Shown here piece after piece: positions 12,035-24,400 of a stretch of DNA of 64,000 bases. Position numbers and translations under genes: made by a program. Every line of letters begins with the position of its first letter. Positions within the stretch are counted from its first letter, which is position 1. The notes under the pieces are model-generated. The model was not told the origin of the DNA. It searched no databases and saw nothing but the letters and a program-made list of their open reading frames with translations. This DNA is from Rhyzopertha dominica (taxonomy: Eukaryota; Arthropoda; Insecta; Coleoptera; Bostrichidae), in NCBI GenBank assembly GCA_025024175.1, contig QCXZ01000137.1, positions 21,328,001 through 21,392,000 of the forward strand, written 5' to 3'.

Positions 12035-13127
12035 CACTGTAAGGTAGTTTATATGATTACAGATTTATGACGTCATATAAACTTTAAACATTTATTATTA
12101 ATTATACAGTAACTTTGATAGTTAATCAAATGGCTCATCCAACTCCAAACACAAAGTACTTTGACGCAAAATTACTTATTTTACGTTTTTTGGTTGAGTG
12201 GAACTAGCCCATTGCCCTAGCTGTTTAGTATTTATTGTAAACCTTCTTCACCCAGAAATACACCTACTATATACTGATATTGTTTTCAAAATAACTAGTA
12301 TTTCGAAAAAGTTGTATCTATACTATAGTATTTTTAATTATTGTTTAAATAATACCGCTTAAATATCAAATTATCTCCTTCGTAACAAACGTTTATTTGG
12401 ATCGCTCTGACACATGGTGCAGAAAAGAACTTAACATAACGATATGACATAATAAATGACAGACCAAAAAAAATGACAAGCAAGAATTTTAAATCCTGTA
12501 GGAGTAGAGAAGGATTTTCCCAAATACCTTATAATGTAAATATCATCACATCTTCGCAATCTAACTAAAGTGAAGCAAACAAGATGATTTTCTATCTTTG
12601 CATACCGCTTGTACGGAATGCGAATGGCAAACTAGAAGAGGGATANAGAGAGACAGCTGCCGCCTAGCCCCAACCGGCAAACGCTTTTTGGACAAAGATA
12701 CACTTAAAACCAATCAAATGCTTCCTTTTCGAGTCTGCGTACTTTTAGTTGTCCCATTACAAGGATGGGACATATACCTATTCTTTTCTAAATGTTATCT
12801 TCAAGGGATATGCCTTGTTCTCCGTATATTTAATTATAAGGTATTTGGATTTTCCATTAACTGGGTATGTTACGGTTGAAGTTTCTACTGACAACAAATT
12901 GACAGCGTTTAGATGTAATTATTTTGACAGCGATTAGTTCAGTATGACGTTAGGTTATCTGCCTATTGTAGTGCAGATGTTTGGTCACTATAACCTTAAT
13001 CGAATTCAACGTGGATTGTGGATTTTATAATTTGATTTCAACCATTCATAATTCACCAAGAAAGCTTAGATACTAGTTATTGATATAACTTAAGTCGCAC
13101 TTTGATAAGCTATATTTAGTAATAAGA

Positions 13128-16100
13128 ATGTCAGAAACACGGAAAACGGAATCAGTTGCGAATCAGAAGAAACCAAAAAGGAAGGCTAAAGTTATAGTAT
13201 ATTCAAAGAAAAGGAAATACAATGAACCAGAAACTGTATTTATACAGAAGCTGCAGCAAAAATATAAGGAGGTACTTAGAGTTTTAGACAGATAGAATTG
13301 TATTTTCACTTATTCATAAATTTCTAGATTAACCAACAAAATATTAAGTCGTTTACCGATTTACCACTGTCTCCAAAAACATTAAAAGGACTTAAAAATG
13401 TAGGATACATTAAACCTACTGAGATACAAAGAGAAACAATTGGCTTAGCATTACAAGGAAAAGATATATTAGGTGCTGCACAAACAGGTTCTGGTAAAAC
13501 ACTGGCTTTCATTATTCCTATATTGGAAGTTCTTTATTGCAAGCAATGGACTCACCTGGATGGATTAGGAGCTTTGGTGATAACTCCAACAAGGGAATTA
13601 GCTTACCAAATTTTTGAAACGTTACGTAAAGTTGGTATATTTCATGATTTCTCTGCCGGTTTAGTTATCGGTGGGAAGGACCTCAAATTCGAAAGGAAAA
13701 GAATGGATCAATGCAATATCATAATATGCACTCCTGGTAGATTACTTCAACACATGGATGAAAATCCTCTGTTTGATTGTGTAAATATGCAGGTGAGAAT
13801 AAAATAATTCTTGCTTTTTATGTTATTAAGCAGATGTGGTTTGTGTTTGTGGATAAGGACTATAAAGCTGTAGAACACAAAACTTGAAATATATTGTTAA
13901 ATGTATAATTATCCAGTTTATGACAGTCATGAGTTTTGGAAATTTTTGTAGATTATTGTATTGTAGAGCATATTCAGCTAATTTTTTGGTGTCGGCGAAG
14001 TCAGTTTTTCGAGAACTATTTTGTGATACACTGTGTTTTTTGCATGTTGCTTAGAGACACATACCTACTCTGCTGTGCAATGCCCCAACTGACAGCGGTA
14101 TATATTATAAACAATAGCCCCATCCTGAATTTTAAGTTTTTCTTTGTCAAATGCAAACGTAAATTAATGTAACTAACAAGAGGGATAAAATAAACGAAAA
14201 TAATAAGAAGTAGACTATCAGTCATTGATTAACAGCTCCCATATTTTACTAAAATTATTTCTTAATTTTGTACGGGTGCACAACTATAGCCCCATCTAAA
14301 TTTAACACAGAATTGAACACAGTTTAACAAAATATTTATAAATTAATAATGGGTTTGGCCTCCAGTCTTCCTAAAATTCATGCCTCCAACCAAATTATTT
14401 AATATTCTTGATTCCAAATTGGCCCGAACCTCCTCTAATGAATTTTTATTTATGGTGGCATAGTGTCGTTTATCCGCATATACTCGCCGAACTAAGATAC
14501 CCCAAAGGTTTTCAATTGGGTTCATGTCAGGTGAACAAGAGGATCACGGTAAAAATTCGACATTTTGGTTATCAAATTAGGCCTTCGATACTCTAATGAC
14601 ATGATTCCTTGCATTATCTTGTTGAAAAATGAAATCTCCTTCGTAATTGTTATTAAAATAAAATTAAATTTGTCCCAAGTACTTGATTGTACTCTCGACT
14701 GTTCATTCGTGTTGATGTAAAGGCACCGCATAACCATTAACATACCACCTCCAAAGTNTCCTTTCGAAAAATACTCAGGTTCTCCTCAAATCTCCCCAAT
14801 AACAATTGAAACCATCTGGACCATCAAGATTAAATTTTTTTTTCATCAGAAAAGATATTCTGAATTTTTTTAAACATAACATGGTTTAATTCTAGCTTTA
14901 ATTGTAAAGTTTTGGTTTACATTTTTCCAATTTCGATTCATATGTTCATGAGCAAATTCCAAACGAGCTGTTTCATGATGAGGAAAGTCTCTGACATTTT
15001 CTTAGTTTGGGCGTACAATGTGTTGACTTTTTTCAGAACCCTCCCTACAGTCCATTTTGAAACATCAAGCCTGCACTTGTGAGCAATGGGGTTGTTGCCC
15101 TTGACAGTAAATCGTTATTATAACACATGTGTGACTTTGCCTGGACCTAGTGGAGTTAGAAGCTGGCAATAGAAAAAACATTTGTAATGTTTTAGTGTCT
15201 TATTTTTACCTTTAAAGGTTTTCCGCCAAATTCAAATATTTCGTGATACATCACCGTTCCTGGAAACGCACTCCGCTATTGCGCCGATGTGCCGGATGCC
15301 CTGTTGCATGCTTGACACCTTTGTCGCTGTTGAACATGCGTATGTTCTGTGATTCTGTGCCTTTGTTTACGTTTTGGTTTGAGAAGAGTCCTCCGTTAAA
15401 GTTTTGTTTTTATTTACTTGGTACATTGTTGTTCAAACATAGACTGTGCAATTATGGAGCAAGATTATGTAAAGGGTTCTTCGGACAATTCACCAAAAAT
15501 TGACTTACACATGATTGACGAATTTTACATGAATGGAAACTCGTGTGGCCAGATAGTTCGATTTTACGCAAATTAGGCAATTTTACTATTTAAAGGTTGT
15601 GCTTGAATAAAATGATGTAATGGCAGCTATACACGCTGTAACTCAGGTTTAAACGAGTTTACCTACCTAATAAATAGTTGTTCCAGTTTTAATATCACTT
15701 GAAATATGGACTTATCCTGCGGCTGCCATAAAATGAATTCTGTTTGCGATATGTCCGCTACAAGTTAACGTGACGTCAGAGATTCAAATTTTAAACATAA
15801 ACAATCTTTTTTTAATCATTAACTAAATACTTTGCGAAAAATAAAAAAAAGGGTCTATTTTTTCTTATAGATTCATATTCTGCAATAAAAAAAAGTGGGC
15901 AGAGGTCATTCTTTTTCGGCTTTTTAAAGTGTTACTCGCTGTAGCAATAATTCTTATTGCAGCTCTGGGCAAAATTTTTTTCTTAGGCCCACCTTTCTTG
16001 TTTGTGCCATACTGTTCAGGGTTTTGCAAATAATTGGCGACAACTTTACGAGACCGGTTAATTCTTTGAGCAATTTTTCGGCGACTAAAGCCTTCATCCC

Positions 16101-19100
16101 AGAAAGCCAAGATTTTACCTTTTTCCATGTCACTCAGGTACCTTCCATGTGGCATTTTTAACACAATAGACTATATTAGTGCTGACGTAAGTGTCGGCCA
16201 TTTTTCTGTGGTACGTCAAAGTCCTGGATCATAACAAACCCAGTTTCCATAACGTGCGTAATAGAGCTCAGTGTTGGGTGCAATTTTGTGACTTTAAAAG
16301 AATATTTAGAAGTGTTACTGCGCTTATTTGAGTTGCTTACACTCCTTCGTTTTGCTTCATAAGTATTACAAAGCGAAATTACATTTAGTTTAAATCCCAG
16401 ATCAAAACAAACCAAGTTGTCAAAACATGCCTAAGGGAGTTCAGTGTTTGGTAAAATTTTTAGTGAAAAAAATATTTTAAAGTATTACAGTGTATGTTTG
16501 AGTAGCTGACACTCCTTCGCTTTACTTAGCAACTATTACAAGCGTGAATTACATTTAGTTACAATTGTAGGTATTGCTGAAAAGCTTCACCTACAATAAG
16601 TGTGTGTGTGTAGAGCATTACAATTTACATGTTGTACCAGAAGATGGTAACATGCTAGGCTCCTGGATGTTCTCGTTCTAATGAGAGAGAAACCTATAAA
16701 CTTTAAGCATTTATTTTAGATTGCTTTCAACTATAGATTGCAACTTAATGTAATTTTGGTTTGTAATACTTAATGAATAATACAAAGGTATGTAAACCAC
16801 TCAAACATACACAGTAACAGTTCAAAATTTTGCATTATAGTTGATTTTGGTCTAAACATTGAGTGTTACTGTGTATTTTTAGTGGTTTACATTCCTTTGT
16901 ATAATTTAGTAAGTATTACAAACAAAAATTACATTTAGTTGCAATCGATTGTTGACAAACAACCTAAAAGAAGTGCTGTAAAGATTACATGTTTCTCTCT
17001 CATTATAAAGCGACCATCCAGGGACCCAACCCATTACCATTTTCAGGTAAAACTTGTAAATTGTAATGCTCCACACACTTACTTAGTGTATGTTAAGCTT
17101 TTCAACAATACATTGTATCTAAATGTAATTTCTGTTTGTAATGCTTGCTATGTAAGGCGCAGTAGTGTAAGCTACTTAAACATACACAGTAACACTTTAA
17201 AATATTCTTTTAACACTAAAAAATTACACCAAACACTGAACTTCCTTACACACATTATGACAACTGGGTTGGTTTGGGTCCGGGATCTTGACGTACCGCA
17301 GCAAAATGGCCGACATCTACGTCACACTAATATAGCGTATTGTTACAACACAGTGACAGTTAATAAATAATAACAAAATATAAACATGTTTTTGACGTTC
17401 GATCATNGCTACCTAAAAGTTTTTTAAGTGGCGCCACGCAAATTTTAGAAATTATATCATTAAATTATGGAAATTATTAATAAATTACTATAAATAGTCC
17501 AGTTCCTATTATTTTTATTTCTTTTATCCTTCTTGTAAGTTACATTAAATTACGTTTACATTTGGCCAAGAAAAACTTATAATTCACGGTGGGGCCATAG
17601 TTATGCTCCCCAGTGTAGGACACTACTTTGAGGAGCATTTGCAGGATACACAATTTTTAATTTTATTTTGGATTAAAGAACCTGCTGGTTTGGTTTTCTC
17701 TGGTAATTCTTTCTATATAAACGAGGATTTGTGATATAAATTCCAGATACTAATTAACAGTATTGTTATAGATATTAGTATTGGATGAAGCAGACCGTTG
17801 TTTAGATATGGGTTTCGAACAAACAATGAATGCCATTATTGCTAATCTACCACCAAAACGACAAACTCTGCTTTTTTCGGCTACACAAACCAAGTCTGTC
17901 AAGGATTTAGCAAGACTTAGCCTTAAAGATCCTTGTTATGTGTCTGTTCACGAGCATTCAGAATACAGCACACCCAGTAGCTTACAACAAAACTATGTTG
18001 TTTGCAGACTAGAAGACAAAGTTTCTATATTATGGAGCTTTATTAAGAATCATTTAAAACAGAAGACCATAATATTTTTATCAAGTTGTAAGCAAGTGAA
18101 ATATATTTATGAGATATTCTGCAGGTATGTTAACAAGCAATAAAAAGTATCTTCTTTGTAAAAATGTTCTTTACAACATTAGGTTACGTCCTGGTGTTAG
18201 TTTACTAGCATTATATGGAACTTTACATCAGTTACGTCGAATGGAAATTTATGAATCATTCTGTCGTAAAACATCTGCTGTCCTTTTTGCAACTGATCTA
18301 GCAGCGAGGGGCTTAGATTTTCCAGAAGTCCATTGGGTAATTCAAGCAGATTGTCCAGAGGATGCTGCAACATACATTCACAGAGCAGGGAGAACTGCTA
18401 GGTATCACCGGGGTGGAGAAAGTCTGCTTCTGTTGTTGCCAAGCGAAATTTCCATGATCGATTCATTAAAAGAACACAAAATACCTATTAATAAAATAGA
18501 GTAAGTGGTAAAATATCAGGAAGTGTTATGTAATAAATATTGTTTTTGTAGAATTAATCCGCTAAAACTCAACAATCCGGTAAGAAAAATAGAAGCGTTC
18601 ATAGGACGTGATGAAGCTTTGAAAGAAACTGCTCAAAGAGCATTTGTATCATATGCGAAGGCAGTATTTCTTATGAAGAACAAAGAGATTTTCGATGTCG
18701 AGAGTTTAGACACAGATGCTTTTGCCAAATCACTAGGATTGGCTATGCCGCCTCGGATCAGATTTTTACAGAGGATGAAAGCTAGAAAAGAACAAGCTTC
18801 AACCTCTAAAACAAGTAACACAGACAGTAAACAACTGGAATTGAAGGAGAGTGATGTTGATGATAATAAAAATCAGGATTTAAGCAACACTAAAAGGAAC
18901 TTTGAATCTTCTCAAGTATTCGGTGATAATGTACTAGGTGATGGTTTTGTGAGGGTCGGAGAGGCGTGCCATGATACTCTTCAGTTACCTACTGAACAAG
19001 AGTTATTAGCTAATGAAGTTAAAACAACAAAGAAGAAAGCACCTATAACAAAAGCAGCAGTTGTAAAGTTGATGTTAAAGAAAAACATTATTCCAAACAA

Positions 19101-21282
19101 AAAAATTGTGTTTGATGAAGACAGTGAAGACAAATGTATCGAGCCAGCACAGGAGCATGATGAAAGTGAGGATGAAGGTGGCATTAATATAAAAAAAGTT
19201 CTTGAGGAGAAGAAGATTGGTAGGGAGATGTTCAAGGAAAGGGTTAAAGCTAAACATAAGATTGAGAAAAAGAAGATGAAAGAAAAGAAGAAGAGGGAGC
19301 AGGAAGAGAAAGATGATTTCGGCAGTGAGTCCGAAGACGAACCTGATCTTTCTTGGCTACCAGATCCAGATAAGATTTATGGCAAGGAAAGAGAGGATGA
19401 GAATCATTCAGATAATGAGAGAGAAGCATTCTCAGAAAGCAACAGTCAGCCAGAAAGTTGTGTTTCAGACGAAAAGGTTGCTAAACAAAAGTAAGTTTTT
19501 ATTATTTATGTAACTGTTGTTGTGTAAGTTTACAATGCAAGCAATGCTGTTTAGTAAAAAATAAAGTAGTTTTAAAGCAGCTACTTTGAATACTCAAGTG
19601 AAAAATGAACTAATGTAAAAAGAACAATTTATTCATATTAGTTTTCATTGTATTCACAATTTTCTTAATCAGTCACACATTAATTAATCTTTTAATTCAT
19701 AGTTACTCAGAAACTAATTTAAGACTCCCTAATGTTATCTTTTTTGTTGCTAAATTGGGCTTTCGGTAATGTTTCTTCAGGATAAGTGAAAATATGGGTA
19801 CTTTTCATCATAAATGTGTTAAAAGCTTTAGCTTACTATTTTCACCTTTGGCTACTAATGCATTGGAATTGGTATTTGTAAGAATAATATTTTTAGGGAA
19901 AATTTGTCTTTCTTAAAGCTTTATTTAGTAAGATGTAGGTACGAGTTTTCTGTTTACAGCTTTTCTTGCATATTAAATGGACTTGATAACTATATACATA
20001 CACATACCTTACATTTTGTTGTAAACAACTTCACTGATTCTTGTTAATGGCATAATCTGTATTGTAATTTACGCTAATAGGAATTGCATTTGTCTTTTCT
20101 TGTAAATCTACAATTTTACTAGTGTTCAGACATACGGCAATCAATTCCAATCGAATCGGAATCGCTAGTTGTAAAGCGATTGGTGCATTGAATCCTCTTA
20201 TTAACATGAAATTTTAGGGCGTTATATACTCTCCAAGTGACATAACTGTCACTATTCATATTATCAACTTTGAATTTGGTAGTGACCAGGTTCAAACTAC
20301 TATTAATCAAGAATGTACTAAATTTGAAATCAGGTTAAAGTCAGTAATATTACATATAAGTATCAAATTATACCACCAGGAAGGGCCTGTTAAATACTCC
20401 AATATGTGATTGTGCCTGTGGGTGTGAACTCAACATCATTTTGTAAAATGATTCGCTTCGCATATGGCAAATGGTGTCTCCTACTTCTTCAAAGACTGAC
20501 AAACAAATAATTGCATACCATTCAGAATTAACAGCTCCGTGTTGCTGTAATGTTACAGTTACCTGTTTTATTAAAAAAAAGAAAACAAAAAGCAGGTGAC
20601 TATTGCTTCATGCAGGAACAACTTTTTTGCGCCTGACTTATTTTCAGACTACTGTTCACTTCCGCACTTATAAGTGTAGATCCAAGATTCGTCTCTGTTC
20701 GTGCTTTTATAGATGTCTTTTGAAGCATCGTGATTGTATTTTTGGAGCACTTCTTTCGACCAATCAACTGGAATCTTTTTAAGTGGATGTAAAATTATGC
20801 AGAATCTAATAATAATTTTAAACAAAATTTTGCGATCTTTAATGTCACATAATTATCTAGCTAAGATATAGATACATTTAAAATTTGTTGAATTGAGTTT
20901 TCATTCGGCACTTAGTAAAACATTGCGAACTAATGTAATAATAACATAACACTTGGACTGTTTTACAATTAATTTATAATTTATAACCCAAAATGGCAGT
21001 TGAGTAAAAATAAATTATTTGTACAGCTGTCCAAGTGTAGTGTTATTATTAATATAATGTTTAAAATTATCGTTCCAGAGTCTAGAATTGATATATACCT
21101 AATTTTATATTTTGAATTACTGCCTTACAACCCTTTATTTTAGGTCTGCTAAACGGAAACTCAAAATCAAGAAGCCAAAAGAAGAGCCAGCCAAGAAAAA
21201 GAAGAAAATCACAGATCTTGGTGAAGAATTGTCAGTTAATCAAGCCGAAGAACTAGCAATGATGCTGTTGAAAAATAAATAA
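13128..21282 (+). CDS. DDX10: DEAD-box ATP-dependent RNA helicase DDX10/Dbp4
   Basis: Six exons join perfectly in phase: 13128-13271, 13328-13792, 17772-18124, 18183-18500, 18552-19490 and 21144-21282, giving 785 aa. All helicase motifs are intact: Q motif (PTEIQ), motif I AQTGSGKT (residues 99-106), Ia PTRELAYQ, Ib [14 protein letters not shown] (208-211), III SAT, V ARGLDF and [10 protein letters not shown]. The linker after motif VI ([20 protein letters not shown], then [15 protein letters not shown]) is the DDX10-specific extension. The C-terminus is Lys/Glu-rich and coiled-coil-like ([16 protein letters not shown]), ending in a basic tail, as expected of a nucleolar protein. The yeast orthologue Dbp4/Hca4 unwinds U14 snoRNA from pre-rRNA in small-subunit assembly. 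A polyadenylation signal (AATAAT/AATAAA) lies just after the stop. Introns 2 (4 kb) and 5 (1.65 kb) hold transposons. Identification is very secure; the symbol follows the human orthologue. Confidence 0.95.
14343..15120 (-). pseudogene. Tc1 transposase, catalytic and C-terminal part
   Basis: Read right to left on the minus strand, broken frames give the Tc1 signatures [20 protein letters not shown] (first catalytic Asp region, near 14820-14880) and [20 protein letters not shown] (near the C-terminus, including the third catalytic position). Several stops and frameshifts lie between them, so the gene is dead. It is the 3' half of the transposase whose 5' half lies at 15865-16155. Confidence 0.8.
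15454..15576 (+). other. Short open frame in foreign insert
   Basis: A 40-codon frame starts [20 protein letters not shown] and ends FYAN before a stop. It lies in sequence that splits the Tc1 transposase. The opening resembles short leader exons of some DNA-transposon proteins (Lys-rich start, then ID..MI.EF), but this is only an impression and no family can be supported. Confidence 0.2.
15865..16155 (-). pseudogene. Tc1 transposase, N-terminal DNA-binding part
   Basis: A minus-strand frame from the ATG at 16155 reads [20 protein letters not shown] and then [18 protein letters not shown]. This is the paired helix-turn-helix that opens Tc1 transposases and binds the terminal repeats. It continues to a Lys-rich [10 protein letters not shown] hook (the GRPR-like position) and then degenerates. 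The catalytic half is displaced about 750 bp downstream. Confidence 0.8.
16160..17350. repeat. Long inverted repeat with internal repeated modules
   Basis: The ends are mirror copies: CTATATTAGTG.TGACGTA near 16170 faces its complement near 17330, and GTCGGCCATTTT faces AAAATGGCCGAC. The arms run toward a centre near 16740. Inside, a module of about 80 bp (AGTGTTACTGTG, then GTATTACAA, then ATTACATTTAGTT) occurs at about 16300-16395, 16480-16565 and 16860-16945, and inverted at about 16735-16830 and 17110-17200. It is noncoding and nested in the Tc1-like element. Confidence 0.7.
20932..21056. repeat. Short hairpin MITE in DDX10 intron 5
   Basis: Arms of about 45 bp (AATAATAACATAACACTTGG facing CCAAGTGTAGTGTTATTATT) enclose about 35 bp. 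It is noncoding. Confidence 0.7.
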
Positions 21283-21429
21283 TAATAAACAGTATTTATG
21301 AATACAAATTTTATTAATAAAAAACTGCATTTTTCATTAAGTACAAAATTAATGAAATGAAATAGAGAGTGGTTTAGGTATACCCTAAAAGTTGAACATA
21401 AGTATGTGTCAATCGTAAGTCATAGAGCA

Positions 21430-24400
21430 TCAGACCCAGTCTTTAGGGTTCTTTAACACCTCTATCAACCTTCCTTCCCTAGATTTCTGATTTGGCTGAT
21501 GCATGTACTCCCACCTCTAAAAAAAATATATTATTTGCATGGGAACTTTCCCAATTCATATATTTGACTTTTAACTTACAGCTTCTAGAGGTAAAGACAT
21601 CAGAATGCTTTCATAACGGGCACCTGGTGTATATAGACCAAACTTTGTCCCTCGGTCATATATTAAATTGAATTCAACGTAACGGCCTCTGCGCAACAAC
21701 TGCCACCTCCTTTCCTCTGGTGCATAAACCTTATTTTTATGCTTCTGGACTGAAATTTTACCCAAATGTTTGTTAAAAATAAGTATTTGATTTATATTAA
21801 TACTTGGTGGGTCTTATATAATGGCATTAGCTAGTTTACAAATAAATGTGAATTATTTTTGCATAGTTTTCAAAAGCTTTTATTTATCTTTATTAACATC
21901 AATTTAACAAAAAATTTTATTCCCTTTTAGTACTAGTGCGAATGCTCAATTGTGATTTGTGTAATTATAGAAACTTTAGCTTAATTAAATAGAGATGTCA
22001 CATTTTTTTAAATTAAGAGTTAAGTAATAGGTATTTAACATTTTCTGGACGTTTTTAGTTATCTTTTCGATAAACCCTAAAGTAACATCAAACACATTTA
22101 GATAGTAAGCTCTACTCAACAAAATATTAGAAATGTGTTACAGTAAAAGTGTTGCACTTAAATGAAAATACTATTTTGAAAAAAAATCTTTTGTGTTCCA
22201 CTCTTTTTCTCCATTGGAATATAACAATCCACAGGGTAGTTGATCCAAGTTTAAAGAACTGCAATTAATCACTTTTATATAAAGTACTCGTAAATAGAAA
22301 CTATTGAAATATGGTTTTTGCGTTTAGTCTAGAGTGACATTTCGAAAACTGAGTTTATATCATACTACGGAGGTAGTTAACTATAATCATGAACTTTAAA
22401 CATTACATGATCATGCATATGCTATTTTATGTCCTGTTGTATAAATTGACAGCAAGGCTGATGAGCATAATATAACTAAACATGCTGTTCGAATTACTAA
22501 GATCGCCTGTTGTTAACTTTGCACTAAGTGACTCGCCTTGCTTGCAGTTTGTCTGATAAATGGCATCACAATTAAAACTCCTTTTAGAATCTTTACAAGT
22601 GTGGCTTACTCAAAGATCTAGTAAAACCTAAAATGGATGGCAACATAAGAAAAGGATGGCTAAAAAGTGTCACATGATTTGTGGTACATCCTGCTAAATA
22701 AAGCATATTTCTGCTATAACAGTCAGCCATGTGACATTGTATGTGTGTGTTACCAATAGCTGAGGCAATTTTATAACATACATATATACTTGAATAAACA
22801 TATTAATCATAACAATGGTTTGTGATGCAGACAGTTGTAAAAACTGTTTCTTAAAGGTGTAGGTATTTCATATCGCAGATGAATTCTAAAAATACCTATT
22901 TAAGCTCCAAAATATTTTGATTAATTTAGCTGAAGTAGTACTTGAATATTAGAACTAAATTAATTTTTTTGCACCAGTAGATATTCTTAATTAGTCATTT
23001 GCATTGCAATGTTTTAAACTGACTTCAGTGTTCAATGGTTGCGTGTTATCAATATTCGGATTTATTAGATCTTTGGGTTTACTTGACAGGGCTGTATCAA
23101 TTTTAGGATAAATACCTTTAAATTATACAAAAACAGATTAAGCCTACTGTAGCTTTAAATTGGCAATTTAATCCTAGTCATAGTTGGCATACATTAAAAG
23201 TTGGTGTTAATAGCTTTACTCAAATAAAAACTGATCCATATTTGGGTAGACATAATCATGACATATTGATAGTGGAATAAACCACATTTGTCTACAATCT
23301 GTGGACTGGTACAGATAGAAATACTTTTATTTCTTTAATTCATACTAATTATGTCATTGGTGGTGCTTTTTTTAATCATGTTCGTAAAATTGCTTCTTCC
23401 TCAATTTTGCTAACATGAACCTTGCATTTGAAATGCTAGATGCTTTTGTTAAATAGTTTTTGGCTTAAACATATTTATTACTTGTATCTTGTTTTATTGT
23501 TTGTAGTATATAGCTATAAATATATTTTAAAGTTGGTGTTACTCCAACATACTAAACTAATTCATAACTTTTAAAATGAAAATCCATACAAACTGAATAT
23601 AAAACTTTCTGAGATATAAAAGGCACCTTATGTTAAATTACCTATTGGGATGTATGAAGGCATTACTGCTTCGGCACAAGAGGTAACAAATGCAAAACAG
23701 TCTTCTTGATTAGGTGTATCTAGGTCATCGAAAAATATTCCTCCAACACCCCTATTTTCTCCCCTGTGTGGAATATGAAAGTATTTATCACACCACTCCT
23801 TAAATTTAGGATAGTATGATTTATTGTGTTTGTCACATGCAACTTTTAAAGTTTTATGAAAGTGTACTGCATCATTTTCATCTAAATAGTAGGGTGTTAG
23901 ATCAGTACCACCCCCAAACCACCACTGGATTTCATCACCATTCTGCACTTCAAANTAACGATAATTGAAGTGTATTGTAGGCACAAAAGGATTTCNTGGA
24001 TGTATTACTGCGCTTATACCTGCCGCAAAGAAAGGCAGTTTTCCTTCTTTAAGCTGTTTACCCCTGGAGCGCATTTGCGCCACTGCCGGTGGAGGTAAAA
24101 ATCCCGAAACCACAGATATATTTACACCAGCTTTTTCAAAAATCTCTCCATCCTGCAGAACACAAGTGATTCCACCACCACCTTCAGCCCTTTCCCATCT
24201 ATCAACTGCAAATTTTTTAGCACCCATTTCCTCTTTTTCCAAAGCTTTACAGAATTCTGCCTGTATCCTGAGTATCATTAGTTCCATGCGAACCTTCATG
24301 TCATGGTTATTTTCTGATAAAAAGTCTGTAGAGGTAACTGGAGTTGTCATGAACTGGCCAGTTTGTATGGCTTCTGCCATGTGAACATATTGTCTGGATT

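Larger units (their letters stand above)
14104..17613 (-). mobile_element. Tc1-like transposon with about 113-bp terminal repeats, internally disrupted
   Basis: The left end (14104-14216) and right end (17497-17613) are inverted copies of each other. Both contain ATAGCCCCA.C...GAATT, TAAGTTTTTCTT and TAATGTAACT(A/T)ACAAGA. Inside, on the minus strand, are the two halves of a Tc1 transposase: N-terminus at 15865-16155 and catalytic part at 14343-15120. The halves are separated by about 750 bp of foreign sequence, and a long inverted repeat (16160-17350) fills the 5' side. The whole composite sits in DDX10 intron 2, antisense to the helicase. Confidence 0.75.
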
